Positions 1 through 10,053 are shown, counted from the stretch's first letter. The stretch: 64,000 nt of DNA from Dyella sp. 2HG41-7 (GCF_021390675.1 NZ_JAJEJV010000004.1:3472001-3536000), one strand, 5' to 3'. A program made the numbers and translations. Notes: generated by a model from the sequence alone, not told the origin.

Positions 1-92
1 CCCTGCGAGCTCTCTGGACATCATGCCGCCTACGTAGAATGAATCTGAGCACCCCTAGCCGTGTTCCTCCAACCTTTTGCCGGAGTCCTGCC

Positions 93-536
93 ATGCGTCG
101 ACCCTCCATTGCCCTGGTGCTGCTGTTGGTCGCGCCCTTGGCCTGCGCCCAGGTTTATAAGTGGACCGATGCGCACGGCACCACGCACTACTCCGAAACG
201 CCGCCTGCGCAGGGCACTAAGTACAGCCAGGTCAGCGTAAACACGGGCTCGAGCGCACCCGCCGGGTCGAACTCGGATGCGGCGTCCACGACCACGTCGA
301 GCACCGACAGCAGCGCCTCTTCAAGCAGCACCCCGGCTCCGCCGGTGGCGGACACCCCGGAGAATCGCGCCAAACTGTGCACGTCGTTGAAAACGAATAT
401 CGCCACCCTCCAGGGCAGCGGCCCGGTGGTGATGCAGGGCGCCGGCGGTCAGCAACAAGCGCTCAACGCCGATCAACGCAAACAGCAGCTCAACGCCAGC
501 CAGTCCCAATACAGCCAGTACTGCGCGACGCAATAA
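93..536 (+). CDS. Secreted DUF4124-domain protein
   Basis: The product is 147 aa. It begins with a signal peptide (MRRPSIALVLLLVAPLACA), followed directly by the DUF4124 motif QVYKWTDAHGTTHYSETPP at about residues 20-38. The rest is a low-complexity Ser/Thr/Ala linker and a Gln-rich tail ending in QYSQYCATQ. DUF4124 proteins are small exported proteins of unknown function, common in gammaproteobacteria. I chose the ATG at 93 because the signal peptide starts there; an in-frame ATG at 39 would add 18 residues ahead of it. It lies just upstream of proS, with a promoter-like -10 element between them. Confidence 0.8.
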   Translation: MRRPSIALVLLLVAPLACAQVYKWTDAHGTTHYSETPPAQGTKYSQVSVNTGSSAPAGSNSDAASTTTSSTDSSASSSSTPAPPVADTPENRAKLCTSLKTNIATLQGSGPVVMQGAGGQQQALNADQRKQQLNASQSQYSQYCATQ

Positions 537-570
537 CGGCTAACGTTCCATCTCCAAGGAGCAGCGGGGG

Positions 571-582
571 CCTGGCTATAAT
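571..582 (+). promoter_or_regulatory. Probable sigma-70 -10 element of proS
   Basis: A perfect TATAAT lies at 577-582, preceded by a TG dinucleotide (CCTGGCTATAAT), about 30 nt before the proS ATG. No good -35 hexamer is seen at 17 nt spacing. The call rests on the -10 box and its position. Confidence 0.4.
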
Positions 583-611
583 CATCGTTTTACCTGCCGG
601 ACCCCCGACTC

Positions 612-2309
612 ATGCGCCTTAGCCAATTCCACCTGGCCACCGTAAAGGAAGTACCCGCCGACGCCGAAATCGCCAGCCACCAGCTGATGATTCGCGCGGG
701 CATGATCCGCAAGCTCGCCGCCGGCCTCTACACCTGGTCGCCGCTGGGCCTGCGCGTGCTGCGCAAGGTGGAGCATATCGTGCGCGAGGAAATGAACCGC
801 GCCGGCGCGATCGAAATGCTGATGCCTTCCGTACAGCCGCGCGAGCTGTGGGAAGAAACCGGTCGCTGGGAAAAATTCGGCGGCCAGCTGTTGAAGATCA
901 AAGACCGCAAAGAGCAGGAATTCTGCTACGGCCCCACGCACGAAGAAGTCGTGACCGATTTCGCGCGCAACGAGCTGAAGAGCTACAAGCAGCTGCCGGT
1001 CAACTTCTATCAGATTCAAACCAAGTTCCGCGACGAGATTCGTCCGCGCTTCGGCGTCATGCGCGCGCGCGAATTCCTGATGAAGGATGCGTACTCCTTC
1101 CATCTCACGCAGGAGTCGCTGGCTGAAACGTATGACGTGATGTATCAGGCGTATTCGCGCATCTTTACGCGCCTGGGCCTGAAATTCCGTGCAGTGCAGG
1201 CGGACACCGGCGCCATCGGCGGCAACGCGAGCAACGAATTCCAGGTGCTGGCCGATTCGGGCGAAGATCTGATCGCCTTCTCCAACGGTTCCGATTACGC
1301 CGCCAATATCGAAAAAGCCGAAGCGCTTGCGCCGGCCACCACGCGCCCTGCCCCCGCTGCATCGCTACAGCGCGTGGATACGCCGCGCGTGCGTACGGTC
1401 GAGGATGTCGCCAAGCATTTCGGCATCGGCGCCGATCGCATCGTCAAAACGATTTTCGTACGCGGCAACGAAGGTCTGGTGGCGCTGTGTTTGCGTGGCG
1501 ATCATGAAATCAATGAAGTAAAGGCTTGCAAGCTTCCCGAACTGCCCGACGAATCCGTGCTCGCTACGGAAGAAGAAATTCTCGCGGCTGTCGGCGCACG
1601 CCCCGGCTTCGTCGGTCCGGTCGGTCTGCCCGAGTCGATTCCCGTCATCGTCGACCGCAGCGCGGCCGTACTCGCCGATTTCATTTGCGGCGGCAACGCC
1701 AACGACACGCATTACACCGGCGCCAACTGGGAACGCGATGCGCGCATCACGCGCGTGGAAGATATTCGCCAGATCGTGGCGGGCGATCCTTCGCCCGATG
1801 GTCACGGCACGCTGCAGATTGCGCGCGGCATCGAAGTCGGCCATATCTTCCAGCTCGGCAAAAAGTATGCGGAGGCGCTCAACGCCACCGTGCTCGACGA
1901 TCAGGGCAAGAAGCAAGTGATGCTGATGGGCTGCTACGGCATCGGCGTCAGCCGCATCGTGGCCGCCGCCATCGAACAGCGTCACGACGACGCCGGCATT
2001 ATCTGGCCCGACGCGATGGCGCCGTGGCGTGTCGCCGTGTGCGTGATCAATCCGAAAAATTCGCCCGACGTCGATGCGGCAGCCGAGTCGCTCTACGACG
2101 AACTCGTCGCGCGCGGTATCGAAACCGTGTGGGACGATCGCGGCCTGCGCCCCGGCGCTATGTTTGCCGATATGGAGTTGATCGGCATTCCGCACCGCGT
2201 GGTGGTCAGCGAGCGCGGCCTAGCGGCCGGCACTCTCGAATATCGCGCCCGCACTGCCGCCGAAAGCAGCGCCATTACGCGCGATGAGCTTTTTGAAATA
2301 TTGGGTTGA
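612..2309 (+). CDS. proS: Prolyl-tRNA synthetase
   Basis: This 565-aa cytoplasmic class II aminoacyl-tRNA synthetase charges tRNA-Pro with proline. The N-terminus ([19 protein letters not shown]) and the motif 2 region around [19 protein letters not shown] match the long bacterial ProS type. The INS editing domain follows the catalytic core (about residues 230-390), and motif 3 is seen in [18 protein letters not shown]. The C-terminal anticodon-binding domain ends in [11 protein letters not shown]. The length is normal for the family (about 565-572). A hairpin terminator follows the stop codon. Confidence 0.97.
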   Translation: MRLSQFHLATVKEVPADAEIASHQLMIRAGMIRKLAAGLYTWSPLGLRVLRKVEHIVREEMNRAGAIEMLMPSVQPRELWEETGRWEKFGGQLLKIKDRKEQEFCYGPTHEEVVTDFARNELKSYKQLPVNFYQIQTKFRDEIRPRFGVMRAREFLMKDAYSFHLTQESLAETYDVMYQAYSRIFTRLGLKFRAVQADTGAIGGNASNEFQVLADSGEDLIAFSNGSDYAANIEKAEALAPATTRPAPAASLQRVDTPRVRTVEDVAKHFGIGADRIVKTIFVRGNEGLVALCLRGDHEINEVKACKLPELPDESVLATEEEILAAVGARPGFVGPVGLPESIPVIVDRSAAVLADFICGGNANDTHYTGANWERDARITRVEDIRQIVAGDPSPDGHGTLQIARGIEVGHIFQLGKKYAEALNATVLDDQGKKQVMLMGCYGIGVSRIVAAAIEQRHDDAGIIWPDAMAPWRVAVCVINPKNSPDVDAAAESLYDELVARGIETVWDDRGLRPGAMFADMELIGIPHRVVVSERGLAAGTLEYRARTAAESSAITRDELFEILG

Positions 2310-2326
2310 TACGCTCACCAAGGTTT

Positions 2327-2355
2327 AAAAAGGGCCGCTTTATGCGGCCTTTTTT
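2327..2355 (+). terminator. Rho-independent terminator after proS
   Basis: GGCCGC-TTTAT-GCGGCC stem-loop (2333-2349) flanked by an A tract and followed by TTTTTT. It starts about 20 nt after the proS stop codon. Confidence 0.85.
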
Positions 2356-2531
2356 ATGCGCGCTCGTCACGCCAAGAAAATCGCGGTGTAGTACAAAAAC
2401 GATTATCTAAGTGCCCGCCATTTTTGCAATTTATCCCTCGATGCGAGAGAATAAAAAATCTATCCGGGCATATTATTCATAATCCTATAGCTCGGAGTGT
2501 TCTGCTCATTTTCTTTTTACCGGAGCCGCAC

Positions 2532-2861
2532 ATGGCCATTGATATCAAGAGCCTCAACCATAACCAGCTCAATGACCTGATTCAAAAAGCGCAATTGCGT
2601 CAAAACGAATTGCAAAAAGAAAAAATCACCAAAGTGCGTGAAAAGGTGCATGCCCTGCTGAAAGCCGAAGGCGTCACGTTCGAAGATATTTTCGGCGCCG
2701 GCGCAGTCGTGCGCGGCAAGCGCCGTGGCACCGGCTCCGTCGCCCCGAAATACCGCAATCCCGCCGATCCGGAACAGACCTGGTCCGGCCGCGGCAAGCG
2801 TCCGCGCTGGTTCAACGATGCGCTGAAAGCCGGCAAGAAAGAAAAAGATCTCGCGATCTGA
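2532..2861 (+). CDS. H-NS family nucleoid-associated protein
   Basis: This 109-aa DNA-binding protein is of the short H-NS/XrvA-like type found in Xanthomonadales. An N-terminal helical oligomerisation region (LNHNQLNDLIQKAQLRQNEL, about residues 8-27) leads to a basic C-terminal domain with the core motif TWSGRGKRP at residues 83-91 in the context YRNPADPEQ...PRWF. Such proteins bind AT-rich DNA and silence genes. The start at 2532 fits the family N-terminus (MAIDIKSLNHNQ) and an upstream ACCGGAG. The leader (about 2360-2530) is clearly more AT-rich than its surroundings, which would suit autoregulation, though that is inference. Confidence 0.88.
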   Translation: MAIDIKSLNHNQLNDLIQKAQLRQNELQKEKITKVREKVHALLKAEGVTFEDIFGAGAVVRGKRRGTGSVAPKYRNPADPEQTWSGRGKRPRWFNDALKAGKKEKDLAI

Positions 2862-2877
2862 TTGTCGCGAACGCCCT

Positions 2878-2909
2878 AAAAAGCGCCGGTCAATGCCGGC
2901 GCTTTTTTT
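2878..2909. terminator. Bidirectional terminator between the H-NS-like gene and thrE
   Basis: CGCCGG-TCAATG-CCGGCG hairpin with AAAAAG before it and CTTTTTTT after it. It sits between two convergent genes, so it can serve both strands. Confidence 0.85.
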
Positions 2910-2921
2910 GTTGGCGAGGCC

Positions 2922-4184
2922 TCACAACGAGCGACGCGGAGCGATCAACAATTCGCCGAACATAAGCCCCGCGACCAGCGATATCAGCAAGGTCACCAGC
3001 AAGATGCCAGTATCGAAGCCGAGCGTCGCATTGCGTTCGAGCAGATACGAAACGCTGCGAAACCCCACGCTGCCCGGCACCAGCAACAAAATGCCCGGCT
3101 CGCGAATCACCGCGCCGGGGCGACCGGCATAGCGCGCGTAAAGGTTCGCCATCGCGCTCAGCAACAAACCACCGAGGAAAACGCCGAATGGAGCGCCGGA
3201 GATGCTCAAGGAAATCTCACCGCCAAGACGTGTGGTGAGATAGCCCGCGATCACCGCAAGAATCACCACCGGCCAATCGCGTAGCGCCGCGCGAAACAGG
3301 ATGGCAAAGGCGATGGCGGCTAAAAGCAGCGCCGGATAATCGATCCATCCCGGCAACGCCGGCAACGCAAAATCGCGCGGTTCGATATGGAGCACGGCGC
3401 AAATCTGCGTCGCCGCAACCGTGCCGAAGGTGAGCTTGAGCAGCGTCGACATCGCGCCGCCCATGCGCGCCATGCCTGAAACCAGATGCTGGCTGGAAAT
3501 CTCGCGCACGGCCGTGGTCAGCGACATGCCCGGCACCAGCACAATCAGCCCCGCCAACACCACGGACTTGATCGCCAACGGCACCACAAACGCGCTCACG
3601 ACAATCGCCGTCAACGTGGCGACCATCGCGCAGATCGCATCGCTGGCAACCTGCAGGCGCGGGCGCGTCGCCGACAAAATAGTGATGGTGCCGATCATCA
3701 AGCCGACAAACGCGGCGACCAGCAGATCCGTCCAGGCGGTATGCAGAAACAGCGCGTCGATGGCGGCCGCGGACAAGCCGTAGCTAAGAATCACGCCTGC
3801 CTGTTGACGCGGCGTATCGGGAATTTCCAGTGCGCGCAGCAGACGGAAGCCTTCGCGCAAATCCAGCTCACCGGCGATCACCCGATCAGCAATCTCGTCC
3901 GCGCGACACAGCTTGTCGAGATTGACGTCGCCGGGCAGCAGCCTCACCACCTGGGTCACCTGCGCCAAACGTCCCTCGTCGCCCTGTGCGAGGTCTGCAA
4001 AGGAAATAATGATCGCCGTAGGACTGGACCACACGTCCGCGCTGAGACCGATCCGGTGCGCGGAACTGGTAATGGCCATTTCCAAGCGCGGCGAGGACGC
4101 GCCGTACTTATGCAGGCGCGTCGCAAGCTCGACCAGAAAGGCCATGCGCGTATTGAGCGCCGTGGTGGCGAATTGCACGTTCAT
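2922..4184 (-). CDS. ThrE-family threonine/serine exporter
   Basis: The 420-aa inner-membrane protein combines both halves of the ThrE family. An N-terminal ThrE domain (about residues 10-260) starts with a cytoplasmic part (LVELATRLHKYGASSPRLE) followed by several membrane helices, including VLAGLIVLVPGMSLTTAVREI. The C-terminal ThrE_2 part has further helices and the motif ILLLVPGSVGFRS. Members export threonine and serine by proton exchange; the substrate here is inferred from the family. It is a single gene whose 3' end shares a terminator with the H-NS-like gene. Confidence 0.85.
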   Translation of the reverse strand: MNVQFATTALNTRMAFLVELATRLHKYGASSPRLEMAITSSAHRIGLSADVWSSPTAIIISFADLAQGDEGRLAQVTQVVRLLPGDVNLDKLCRADEIADRVIAGELDLREGFRLLRALEIPDTPRQQAGVILSYGLSAAAIDALFLHTAWTDLLVAAFVGLMIGTITILSATRPRLQVASDAICAMVATLTAIVVSAFVVPLAIKSVVLAGLIVLVPGMSLTTAVREISSQHLVSGMARMGGAMSTLLKLTFGTVAATQICAVLHIEPRDFALPALPGWIDYPALLLAAIAFAILFRAALRDWPVVILAVIAGYLTTRLGGEISLSISGAPFGVFLGGLLLSAMANLYARYAGRPGAVIREPGILLLVPGSVGFRSVSYLLERNATLGFDTGILLVTLLISLVAGLMFGELLIAPRRSL

Positions 4185-4320
4185 GCCGTAATCGCCCTTG
4201 GTCGGGCGACGGCGACATGCGGTAACGAAGATGGATACGTGACAGCGGACATGGCTCCATTTTTACCGGAACCGCGCCACTTTTGTATGCAAAGGCTGTC
4301 GAGTCCGATACGCGGCCCGA

Positions 4321-4767
4321 TCAAACGGGCCGCACGTTCAACGTCGTGCCATCAACTGACACCACTTCCACCGTGCTGCCAACCGGCAAATCGGGGCCGC
4401 TGACAAGCCACTGTCCGTCGCCTACTCGCGCCTTGCCGCGACCGTTGCTGATCGCCTCGATCAGCACATAGCGCCCGCCAATAAGCTGCTCGCCGCGCCG
4501 ATTAAGCCGCCCATCGCCAACCTGGCCTTGCTGAAACCTCGGCCGAAGGACGTACCCATAAACCGCGCACGACACGAACGCCAACACCACAAAGGCAATC
4601 GCCTGGGCGAGTAGCGAAAGACCGGGCACGAACAAGGTCAGCAATCCCGTCGCGGCTGCACCGATGCCGATCCACAACATGAAAAACCCAGGCATCGCGA
4701 CTTCAATGCCGATCAACACCAACGCGACGATCCACCAGAGGTAATGCGCAGCAACGCTTGCAAACAT
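4321..4767 (-). CDS. NfeD-family membrane protein
   Basis: The product is 148 aa. Two or three hydrophobic helices (HYLWWIVALVLIGIEVAMPG and the following LLAQAIAFVVLAFVSCAVYG) precede a C-terminal OB-fold domain (about residues 85-148) with GEQLIGGRYVLIEAISNGRG and GSTVEVVSVDGTTLNVRPV. NfeD proteins pair with SPFH/stomatin-type proteins in membrane quality control. The SPFH gene lies 75 bp upstream in the same orientation, as the family predicts. I chose the ATG at 4767, which has GGAG 6 nt upstream; an in-frame ATG at 4803 would add 12 residues with no ribosome site. Confidence 0.85.
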   Translation of the reverse strand: MFASVAAHYLWWIVALVLIGIEVAMPGFFMLWIGIGAAATGLLTLFVPGLSLLAQAIAFVVLAFVSCAVYGYVLRPRFQQGQVGDGRLNRRGEQLIGGRYVLIEAISNGRGKARVGDGQWLVSGPDLPVGSTVEVVSVDGTTLNVRPV

Positions 4768-4842
4768 GATCGACTCCAAAATGTTTCGAAGCAAAACATG
4801 CATGACGGGCCGACTGGCGGCCCGTCATATCACCAACCGCAC

Positions 4843-5805
4843 TCAGCCGATGGACGGCGGCGTGCGGCGCGCCGCGATCTTTTCCTGCTGCTGCCCGAAC
4901 GACTCTTTCGCCAATTCTGCGATGCCCGCCAGCGACCCGAGAATGCCGGTTGCTTCCATCGGCAACATCAGCATCTTCTGATTAGGCGAATTGGCCATTT
5001 CCTTCAGCGCTTCCACATATTTGTTGGCGACGAAATAATTGAGCGCATTGACGTCGCCGCTGGCGATCGCATCGGAGACGAGTTTCGTCGCCTGCGCTTC
5101 GGCTTCGGCTAAACGAATGCGCGCTTCGGCTTCGCGGAACGCCGCTTCTTTTTTGCCGTCGGCCGCAAGAATGGCGGATTGCTTTTCACCGTCCGCTTTC
5201 AGAATGGCCGACTGACGCATGCCTTCGGCTTCCAGAATCTGCGCGCGCTTTTCGCGCTCGGCTTTCATCTGGCGCGCCATGGAATCGACCAGATCGCGCG
5301 GCGGCGCAATGTCTTTGATCTCGATGCGATTGACTTTTACGCCCCACGGATGCGTGGCTTCGTCCACGACAGTGAGCAACTTAGCGTTGATCGCGTCGCG
5401 CTGGCTTAGCGACTCGTCCAGATCCATCGATCCCAGCACGGTACGGATATTGGTCATGATCAGCGCGAGCGCCGCCTGCTCCAAATTCGCCACTTCATAC
5501 GCCGCTTTGGCGGCATCCAACACTTGGTAAAACACCACGCCGTCCACGCGCACGACGGCGTTGTCCTTGGTGATGACATCTTGGCTGGGCACATCCAGCA
5601 CCTGTTCCATCATGTTCATCTTGCGACCGATGGTGTAGACGAACGGAACTAGAAAATGCAAACCGGGCGAGAGCGTGCGCGTATAACGACCGAAGTGCTC
5701 GACCGTCCATTCGTAACCCTGCGGAACGATACGTACCAGCTTGGCTACGACGATGATCGCAACGATCACCAAAACGAGTGCAACGAAACCTTCCGTACTT
5801 CCCAT
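4843..5805 (-). CDS. SPFH/band 7 (slipin/QmcA-type) membrane protein
   Basis: The product is 320 aa. One N-terminal membrane anchor ([20 protein letters not shown]) leads into an SPFH domain starting with [26 protein letters not shown] long Glu/Ala-rich coiled coil follows ([20 protein letters not shown] through [17 protein letters not shown], about residues 180-245). This matches QmcA/stomatin-like proteins, which form large membrane rings and work with NfeD partners. The ATG is preceded by a very strong AAGGAGGAG. The C-terminal [12 protein letters not shown] is a flexible tail. Confidence 0.9.
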   Translation of the reverse strand: MGSTEGFVALVLVIVAIIVVAKLVRIVPQGYEWTVEHFGRYTRTLSPGLHFLVPFVYTIGRKMNMMEQVLDVPSQDVITKDNAVVRVDGVVFYQVLDAAKAAYEVANLEQAALALIMTNIRTVLGSMDLDESLSQRDAINAKLLTVVDEATHPWGVKVNRIEIKDIAPPRDLVDSMARQMKAEREKRAQILEAEGMRQSAILKADGEKQSAILAADGKKEAAFREAEARIRLAEAEAQATKLVSDAIASGDVNALNYFVANKYVEALKEMANSPNQKMLMLPMEATGILGSLAGIAELAKESFGQQQEKIAARRTPPSIG

Positions 5806-5865
5806 GACATCTCCTCCTTTTGACCAGGCGGAGTATAGGGCAGCTCTTTGTACACCCCAGTTACG

Positions 5866-7242
5866 TTATGACGTAGTGCTAGAAAGTAACGGTAAAATCA
5901 GCGTTACGCGTAAGCCGCCATCCTCGCGATTGGCCAGCGCAATGCGACCGCCGTGGGCTTCGCTGATTTCGCGCGCCAGCGCCAAGCCCAAACCAGTGCC
6001 CGAACGCTTGGTGGAATAGAACGGCAAGAGTGCCTGGGACAACACCGTTTCGCTCATGCCCGGACCGCGGTCGGCCACTTCCACACGCAGTTCGTGCCCG
6101 ACGACGGTAAGCGACAAAGTGACGCCCTCGGGCGCGCTGCCCGATTCATGCGCGTTTTTGATCAAATTGATCAGCACTTGTTCGATTTGCGCGGTGTCAA
6201 ACCAACCCGGCTGTGTCGGCGCGTTGCCGACCAATTGGAATTGACAATGCAAGGCCAGCCCGTCCAGAAACGGCTTCCACTCGATCAGGATCGGACGCGG
6301 CGCAGGCAATTTGGCAAAGCGCGCATAGCCGTCGATAAAACCGTGCAGATGGCGAGCGCGCTCGCCGATCGTGCCGAAAACACCGGGCAAACGTTGCACG
6401 TCGCCGCGCCGCGCTAACTCGGCGCCGGAGTGCGCAAGCGAAGAAATCGGCGCGAGCGAATTGTTCAATTCATGACTCACCACGCGAATCACGCGCTTCC
6501 ATGCTGCCACTTCCTGCCGCGACAATTCGCGCGTCATACGACGGAACAGCTGCAGACGATGCGGCCTGCCCTGCAGTCGAAAACTGCGTTGCGAGAGATG
6601 GAAGGTTTCTTCGCTGCCGTCCATTTCCACGCTGAAAAGCGCGTCTTCCGTGCCTTCGGTCGCCTTGCGCAGGGCTTCGGGCGCGTCGGCGATCAAGCTG
6701 CCGAAATGCAGGCCGTTGAGGCTGCGCCCTTCGTTGAACAAATGCCGTGCCGCGATGTTGGCGTACGCCACCCGACCACTGCCATCCGTCAACACTAGCG
6801 CCACGGGCGTGTTCTGCACCACGGTATCGAGCAGCAATTCGCGTTGCGCGAGATTCTGCCGTTGTTCGCGCAGCGTCTGACCGAGCTCATTGTGCACATG
6901 GATGAGATCGCCCAATTCATCGCGACGATCCAGCGCAATGGAAATACTGAAATCCCCGTCGCGATAACTCGCTACCGCACCCTCCAACGCACGCAGCAGA
7001 CGCGTCACCGGGTCCATCACGATATGCGCGAACCACCAGCAAAGCGGCGCAAGCACCGCTGCGCAGATCACGATGGCTTCGGTATGCGTCGGTGTGGCCA
7101 GTTGCAGCTTCAGTTCATTGTGGAACCACAACAACGCCTGTGGCAGCGGCCATTGCGTTACGCCGACATAGACCAGCGCGCCGGTGAGCGCCGCCAGCGC
7201 CAGCCACATCGCCAGGCGAGCCTCCAGCGATCTTATGCGCAT
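5866..7242 (-). CDS. NtrY-like membrane sensor histidine kinase
   Basis: The product is 458 aa. Two N-terminal transmembrane helices (about residues 10-28 and 55-75) enclose a short periplasmic loop of about 25 residues. A HAMP-like linker and a PAS domain (about 135-200, NTPVALVLTDGSGRVAYANI) follow. The kinase core has the phosphoacceptor H257 in VVSHELNNS, N box N363 (LINLIKNAHE), G1 DRGPGM and G2 GTGLGL (about 415-420). It is the last gene of the efflux operon, behind its cognate NtrC-type regulator, so it probably senses the efflux substrate or the damage it causes. The small periplasmic loop favours sensing at or in the membrane. The ATG at 7242 (MRIRSLEARL) was chosen over an upstream extension lacking domain content. 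A short hairpin (7336-7352) lies in the gap to the regulator gene. Confidence 0.88.
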   Translation of the reverse strand: MRIRSLEARLAMWLALAALTGALVYVGVTQWPLPQALLWFHNELKLQLATPTHTEAIVICAAVLAPLCWWFAHIVMDPVTRLLRALEGAVASYRDGDFSISIALDRRDELGDLIHVHNELGQTLREQRQNLAQRELLLDTVVQNTPVALVLTDGSGRVAYANIAARHLFNEGRSLNGLHFGSLIADAPEALRKATEGTEDALFSVEMDGSEETFHLSQRSFRLQGRPHRLQLFRRMTRELSRQEVAAWKRVIRVVSHELNNSLAPISSLAHSGAELARRGDVQRLPGVFGTIGERARHLHGFIDGYARFAKLPAPRPILIEWKPFLDGLALHCQFQLVGNAPTQPGWFDTAQIEQVLINLIKNAHESGSAPEGVTLSLTVVGHELRVEVADRGPGMSETVLSQALLPFYSTKRSGTGLGLALAREISEAHGGRIALANREDGGLRVTLILPLLSSTTS

Positions 7243-7414
7243 GAAGCACCCCGGCTTTGGTACGTGCGTGGAGGCATGGACGATCTCCCCGTGGAATGCA
7301 GTTGTTCTACACGTTGCGACGTATGCATACCACTGCCGGAAGCTTGTTCCGGTTGCCGCCGCGAGCGCCACGCATGGGCGCTCGCTTCGAAGTCCAATCC
7401 GATGCGGGCGCGAA

Positions 7415-8758
7415 TCACGCCTGCGAGATCAATCCGTAGCGTTCCATGCGCCGATAAAGCGCCTGGCGCGACAAGCCCAGCGATTGAGCCGCGCGGCTTA
7501 CCACGCCATCGGCGCGATGCAAGGCCGTTTCCACCACTTCGCGACTGGGCTCGTCGAGATTGCGCACCGCCGCCGCGCCCGCGTGTTGCGGCAGATTGAG
7601 CTGCTCGGGCGTGATCGGACCGCTACCCGCCAACAGCGCCGCGCGTTCGATCGCGTTCTTCAACTCGCGCACGTTGCCCGGCCACGGATACGTGAGCAGC
7701 GCCTCGCGTGCGGCATCGTTGAGTTCTGCGCGGCCTGCCAGAAAGAAATCGGCCAGCGGCAGAATGTCGTCGATCCGCTCGGACAGCGGCGGCAAGTTCA
7801 CGTCGATCACGTTGAGCCGGTAATAAAGATCTTCGCGGAACGTACCGGCGCGAATCATGCCTTTGAGATCGGCGTTGGTGGCGCTCAACACGCGCACTTT
7901 CACCTTGCGCGTGCGTCCGGAGCCAAGTCGTTCGAACTGCCCGGTTTCTAGCACGCGCAGCAGTTTCATCTGTCCCGGCAACGGCAGATTTCCGATCTCG
8001 TCGAGGAATAAGGTGCCGCCGTCGGCAAGCTCGAAACGTCCTTCGCGCGCTTTGTTCGCGCCCGTATACGCACCGGCGTCAGCGCCGAACAGCTCCGCTT
8101 CGATCAGCTCGCCCGGCAACGCGCCGCAGTTCACGGCGATAAATGGGCCGTCCTTCACCGACGAATTGGCATGCACGATCGCCGCGATGCGCTCCTTGCC
8201 CGAGCCGTTGGGGCCGGTGATCAACACCGGCACATCCGAACGCGCCACCTGGCAGGCGAGATCGATGGTGCGCGCCATCGCTTCGGAGGCGAACACCAAG
8301 CCATCCAGCTCGTATTTGCGCTGCAAGGCGTCGCGGCGCTTGCGGCGCTCCTGACGCGTGCGATTGACCTCGCGCGTGGATTCCGACAGCTCCAGCAGGT
8401 TCTCCACCGTCGCCAGCAGCTTGGAGTCGTCCCACGGCTTGGCGAGGTAGTCGGCGGCGCCGGCCTTCACCAATTCCACGGCCGTTTCCAGATGCGTCCA
8501 CGCTGTCAGCAAGATGACAGGCAGATCGGCGTGCGCTTGCCGGATATCGCGAAACAGGGTCACGCCTTCTTCGCCTGACGTGGTGTCGGCCGTGAAGTTC
8601 ATATCCTGAATGACCACATCGACGGATTCGCGCCCCAGCATGGCCAAGCCCTCGTGCGGCGTCAGCGCCACCAACGGGCGTACGTCGTGCAAGGACAGCA
8701 GCAGCGAGAGCGCCTCGCCTACGGCAGGGTTGTCGTCGATGATCAGTACGGTACGCAT
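7415..8758 (-). CDS. NtrC-family sigma-54-dependent response regulator
   Basis: The product is 447 aa. The receiver domain (1-120) carries phospho-site D52 (VVIQDMNF) and K107. The AAA+ sigma-54 activation domain has a Walker A GPNGSGKE (182-189), the sigma-54 contact loop GAYTGA (229-234, Tyr instead of the common Phe), and Walker B LFLDEIGN (250-257). A Fis-type helix-turn-helix at the C-terminus ends in SRAAQSLGLSRQALYRRMER. It activates sigma-54 promoters, and the obvious target is the perfect sigma-54 promoter ahead of the adaptor gene at 22623. The start at 8758 gives the normal receiver N-terminus MRTVLIIDDNP. Confidence 0.93.
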   Translation of the reverse strand: MRTVLIIDDNPAVGEALSLLLSLHDVRPLVALTPHEGLAMLGRESVDVVIQDMNFTADTTSGEEGVTLFRDIRQAHADLPVILLTAWTHLETAVELVKAGAADYLAKPWDDSKLLATVENLLELSESTREVNRTRQERRKRRDALQRKYELDGLVFASEAMARTIDLACQVARSDVPVLITGPNGSGKERIAAIVHANSSVKDGPFIAVNCGALPGELIEAELFGADAGAYTGANKAREGRFELADGGTLFLDEIGNLPLPGQMKLLRVLETGQFERLGSGRTRKVKVRVLSATNADLKGMIRAGTFREDLYYRLNVIDVNLPPLSERIDDILPLADFFLAGRAELNDAAREALLTYPWPGNVRELKNAIERAALLAGSGPITPEQLNLPQHAGAAAVRNLDEPSREVVETALHRADGVVSRAAQSLGLSRQALYRRMERYGLISQA

Positions 8759-8874
8759 TCGTTTCCTACACATGCGGGCATAGATGCCGCTCCCGCCCAA
8801 AAGGTTGCCATGCCCAATGGCCTACGTATACGGCGATGAGTCATGGAACCCAAAAAAACACACGTAACAACGTG

Positions 8875-10053
8875 TTAGCGGTCACGTGAAACCTCTGCCG
8901 GCGCGGCGTCGCCAGCGGCCTGAGCCAGCGGCAGCGCGTCGTTCACGAGATGCGTCAGAAAACGGCCCGGCTGCTCCTGCATCACCATATGCGCGGCGTC
9001 GGCGAAAATGACCAGTCGTTTGGACGGGGCCTGCAGCTTGTCGAACCATTGTTCGGCGAGCTCGTGCGAGGTGGTTTCGTCATGCGCGCCCACAAACAGG
9101 ATCACGGGGCACTTGAAATGCGTCGTGTTGTCGAAATCGACGTCGATAACGGACGCCATCAGATGATGGATGGTGAACGCGCTGCCTTTGTCGATCGCAT
9201 CCAGTTCTTGTTGGCTGTAATCCGGCGACAGCGTCTCCGCATCGGAATCGAAACTGTAGTTCTGCCGACCAAACGCCAGACCGCCGTAAAACATTTCCCA
9301 CTTGCTGCGCACGCCAAGGCGGTCGAGCGTCAAGGGCGCCGTGCCGGGATACGGCGCAATGCCTTTCAGTTCCGCGAGCGCTTTCGCATTGCCGCTCGCT
9401 TGAGCCTCACGCAGCGCAAAGCCGTAGCCGATTTCCTCATTCCGGCGCACATTCACCACCTGCCCCACACCGATATAGGCGTAAAGCCAGTCGGGATGCT
9501 GTTGCGCCAGACGTGTGCCCAGCACCGTGCCCCACGAATGTCCCAGCACGAAGATTTTTTGCTTGTGGTAATGCTCTCGCAGATATTGCACTACCTGCGC
9601 TGCATCGTCCGTCATGCCTTCGATGGTCATGCCCGGCGCCATGTTCTGTTCGCTATTGGCCGCGTACGTCTTGCCTGCCCCGCGTTGATCCCATTGCACA
9701 ACGGTGAAGTAATCCTCCCATGAGGATTGATAGGTGTAATCGTCCGGCATGCTGGGCGATGCCGGACCGCCATGCAGCATCAGCAAGATGGGATTGCGAC
9801 GATCCTTGCCGCGGATCGACAGCCACTGATCGATGCCGTTGATCGGCACCTTCACCATCTCGTCGACGCCGTTGGGCGTCACGATACGGCGGCTGTTGGC
9901 GATGATCGCGGTGACTTCCGCTCGCGTCATCGTTTGCGGCTTGTTTTGCGCGTTCGCGTCATCGTGCGACGTGTTCGCGGCATACAGCGGAGCCATGACG
10001 GCAGCGGCGACCAACCACGTCGCGCACCAACGAACCCTTCCAAATAACGGCAT
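8875..10053 (-). CDS. Secreted alpha/beta hydrolase, proline iminopeptidase-like (S33)
   Basis: This 392-aa protein starts with a signal peptide (RVRWCATWLVAAAVMAPLYA), so it acts in the periplasm or outside. The hydrolase core has the oxyanion segment LMLHGGPASPSM (about 92-103), WDQRGAGKT, and the nucleophile elbow GHSWG with S173. An acidic residue in VGAHDETTS and a histidine in FADAAHMVMQ complete the triad. HGGPG...DQRGxGxS signatures mark the proline iminopeptidase/S33 group, which removes N-terminal residues from peptides. It lies 35 bp after the last permease gene, so it may process or detoxify the exported compound (inference). The start at 10053 follows AGGGAG. Confidence 0.85.
   Translation of the reverse strand: MPLFGRVRWCATWLVAAAVMAPLYAANTSHDDANAQNKPQTMTRAEVTAIIANSRRIVTPNGVDEMVKVPINGIDQWLSIRGKDRRNPILLMLHGGPASPSMPDDYTYQSSWEDYFTVVQWDQRGAGKTYAANSEQNMAPGMTIEGMTDDAAQVVQYLREHYHKQKIFVLGHSWGTVLGTRLAQQHPDWLYAYIGVGQVVNVRRNEEIGYGFALREAQASGNAKALAELKGIAPYPGTAPLTLDRLGVRSKWEMFYGGLAFGRQNYSFDSDAETLSPDYSQQELDAIDKGSAFTIHHLMASVIDVDFDNTTHFKCPVILFVGAHDETTSHELAEQWFDKLQAPSKRLVIFADAAHMVMQEQPGRFLTHLVNDALPLAQAAGDAAPAEVSRDR

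Noticed and set aside
1-42. A possible tail of a gene ending at a TGA at 40-42, or in another frame at a TAG at 35-37
   Set aside because: Only about 12 codons are visible and neither tail has recognisable sequence, so no call can be supported.
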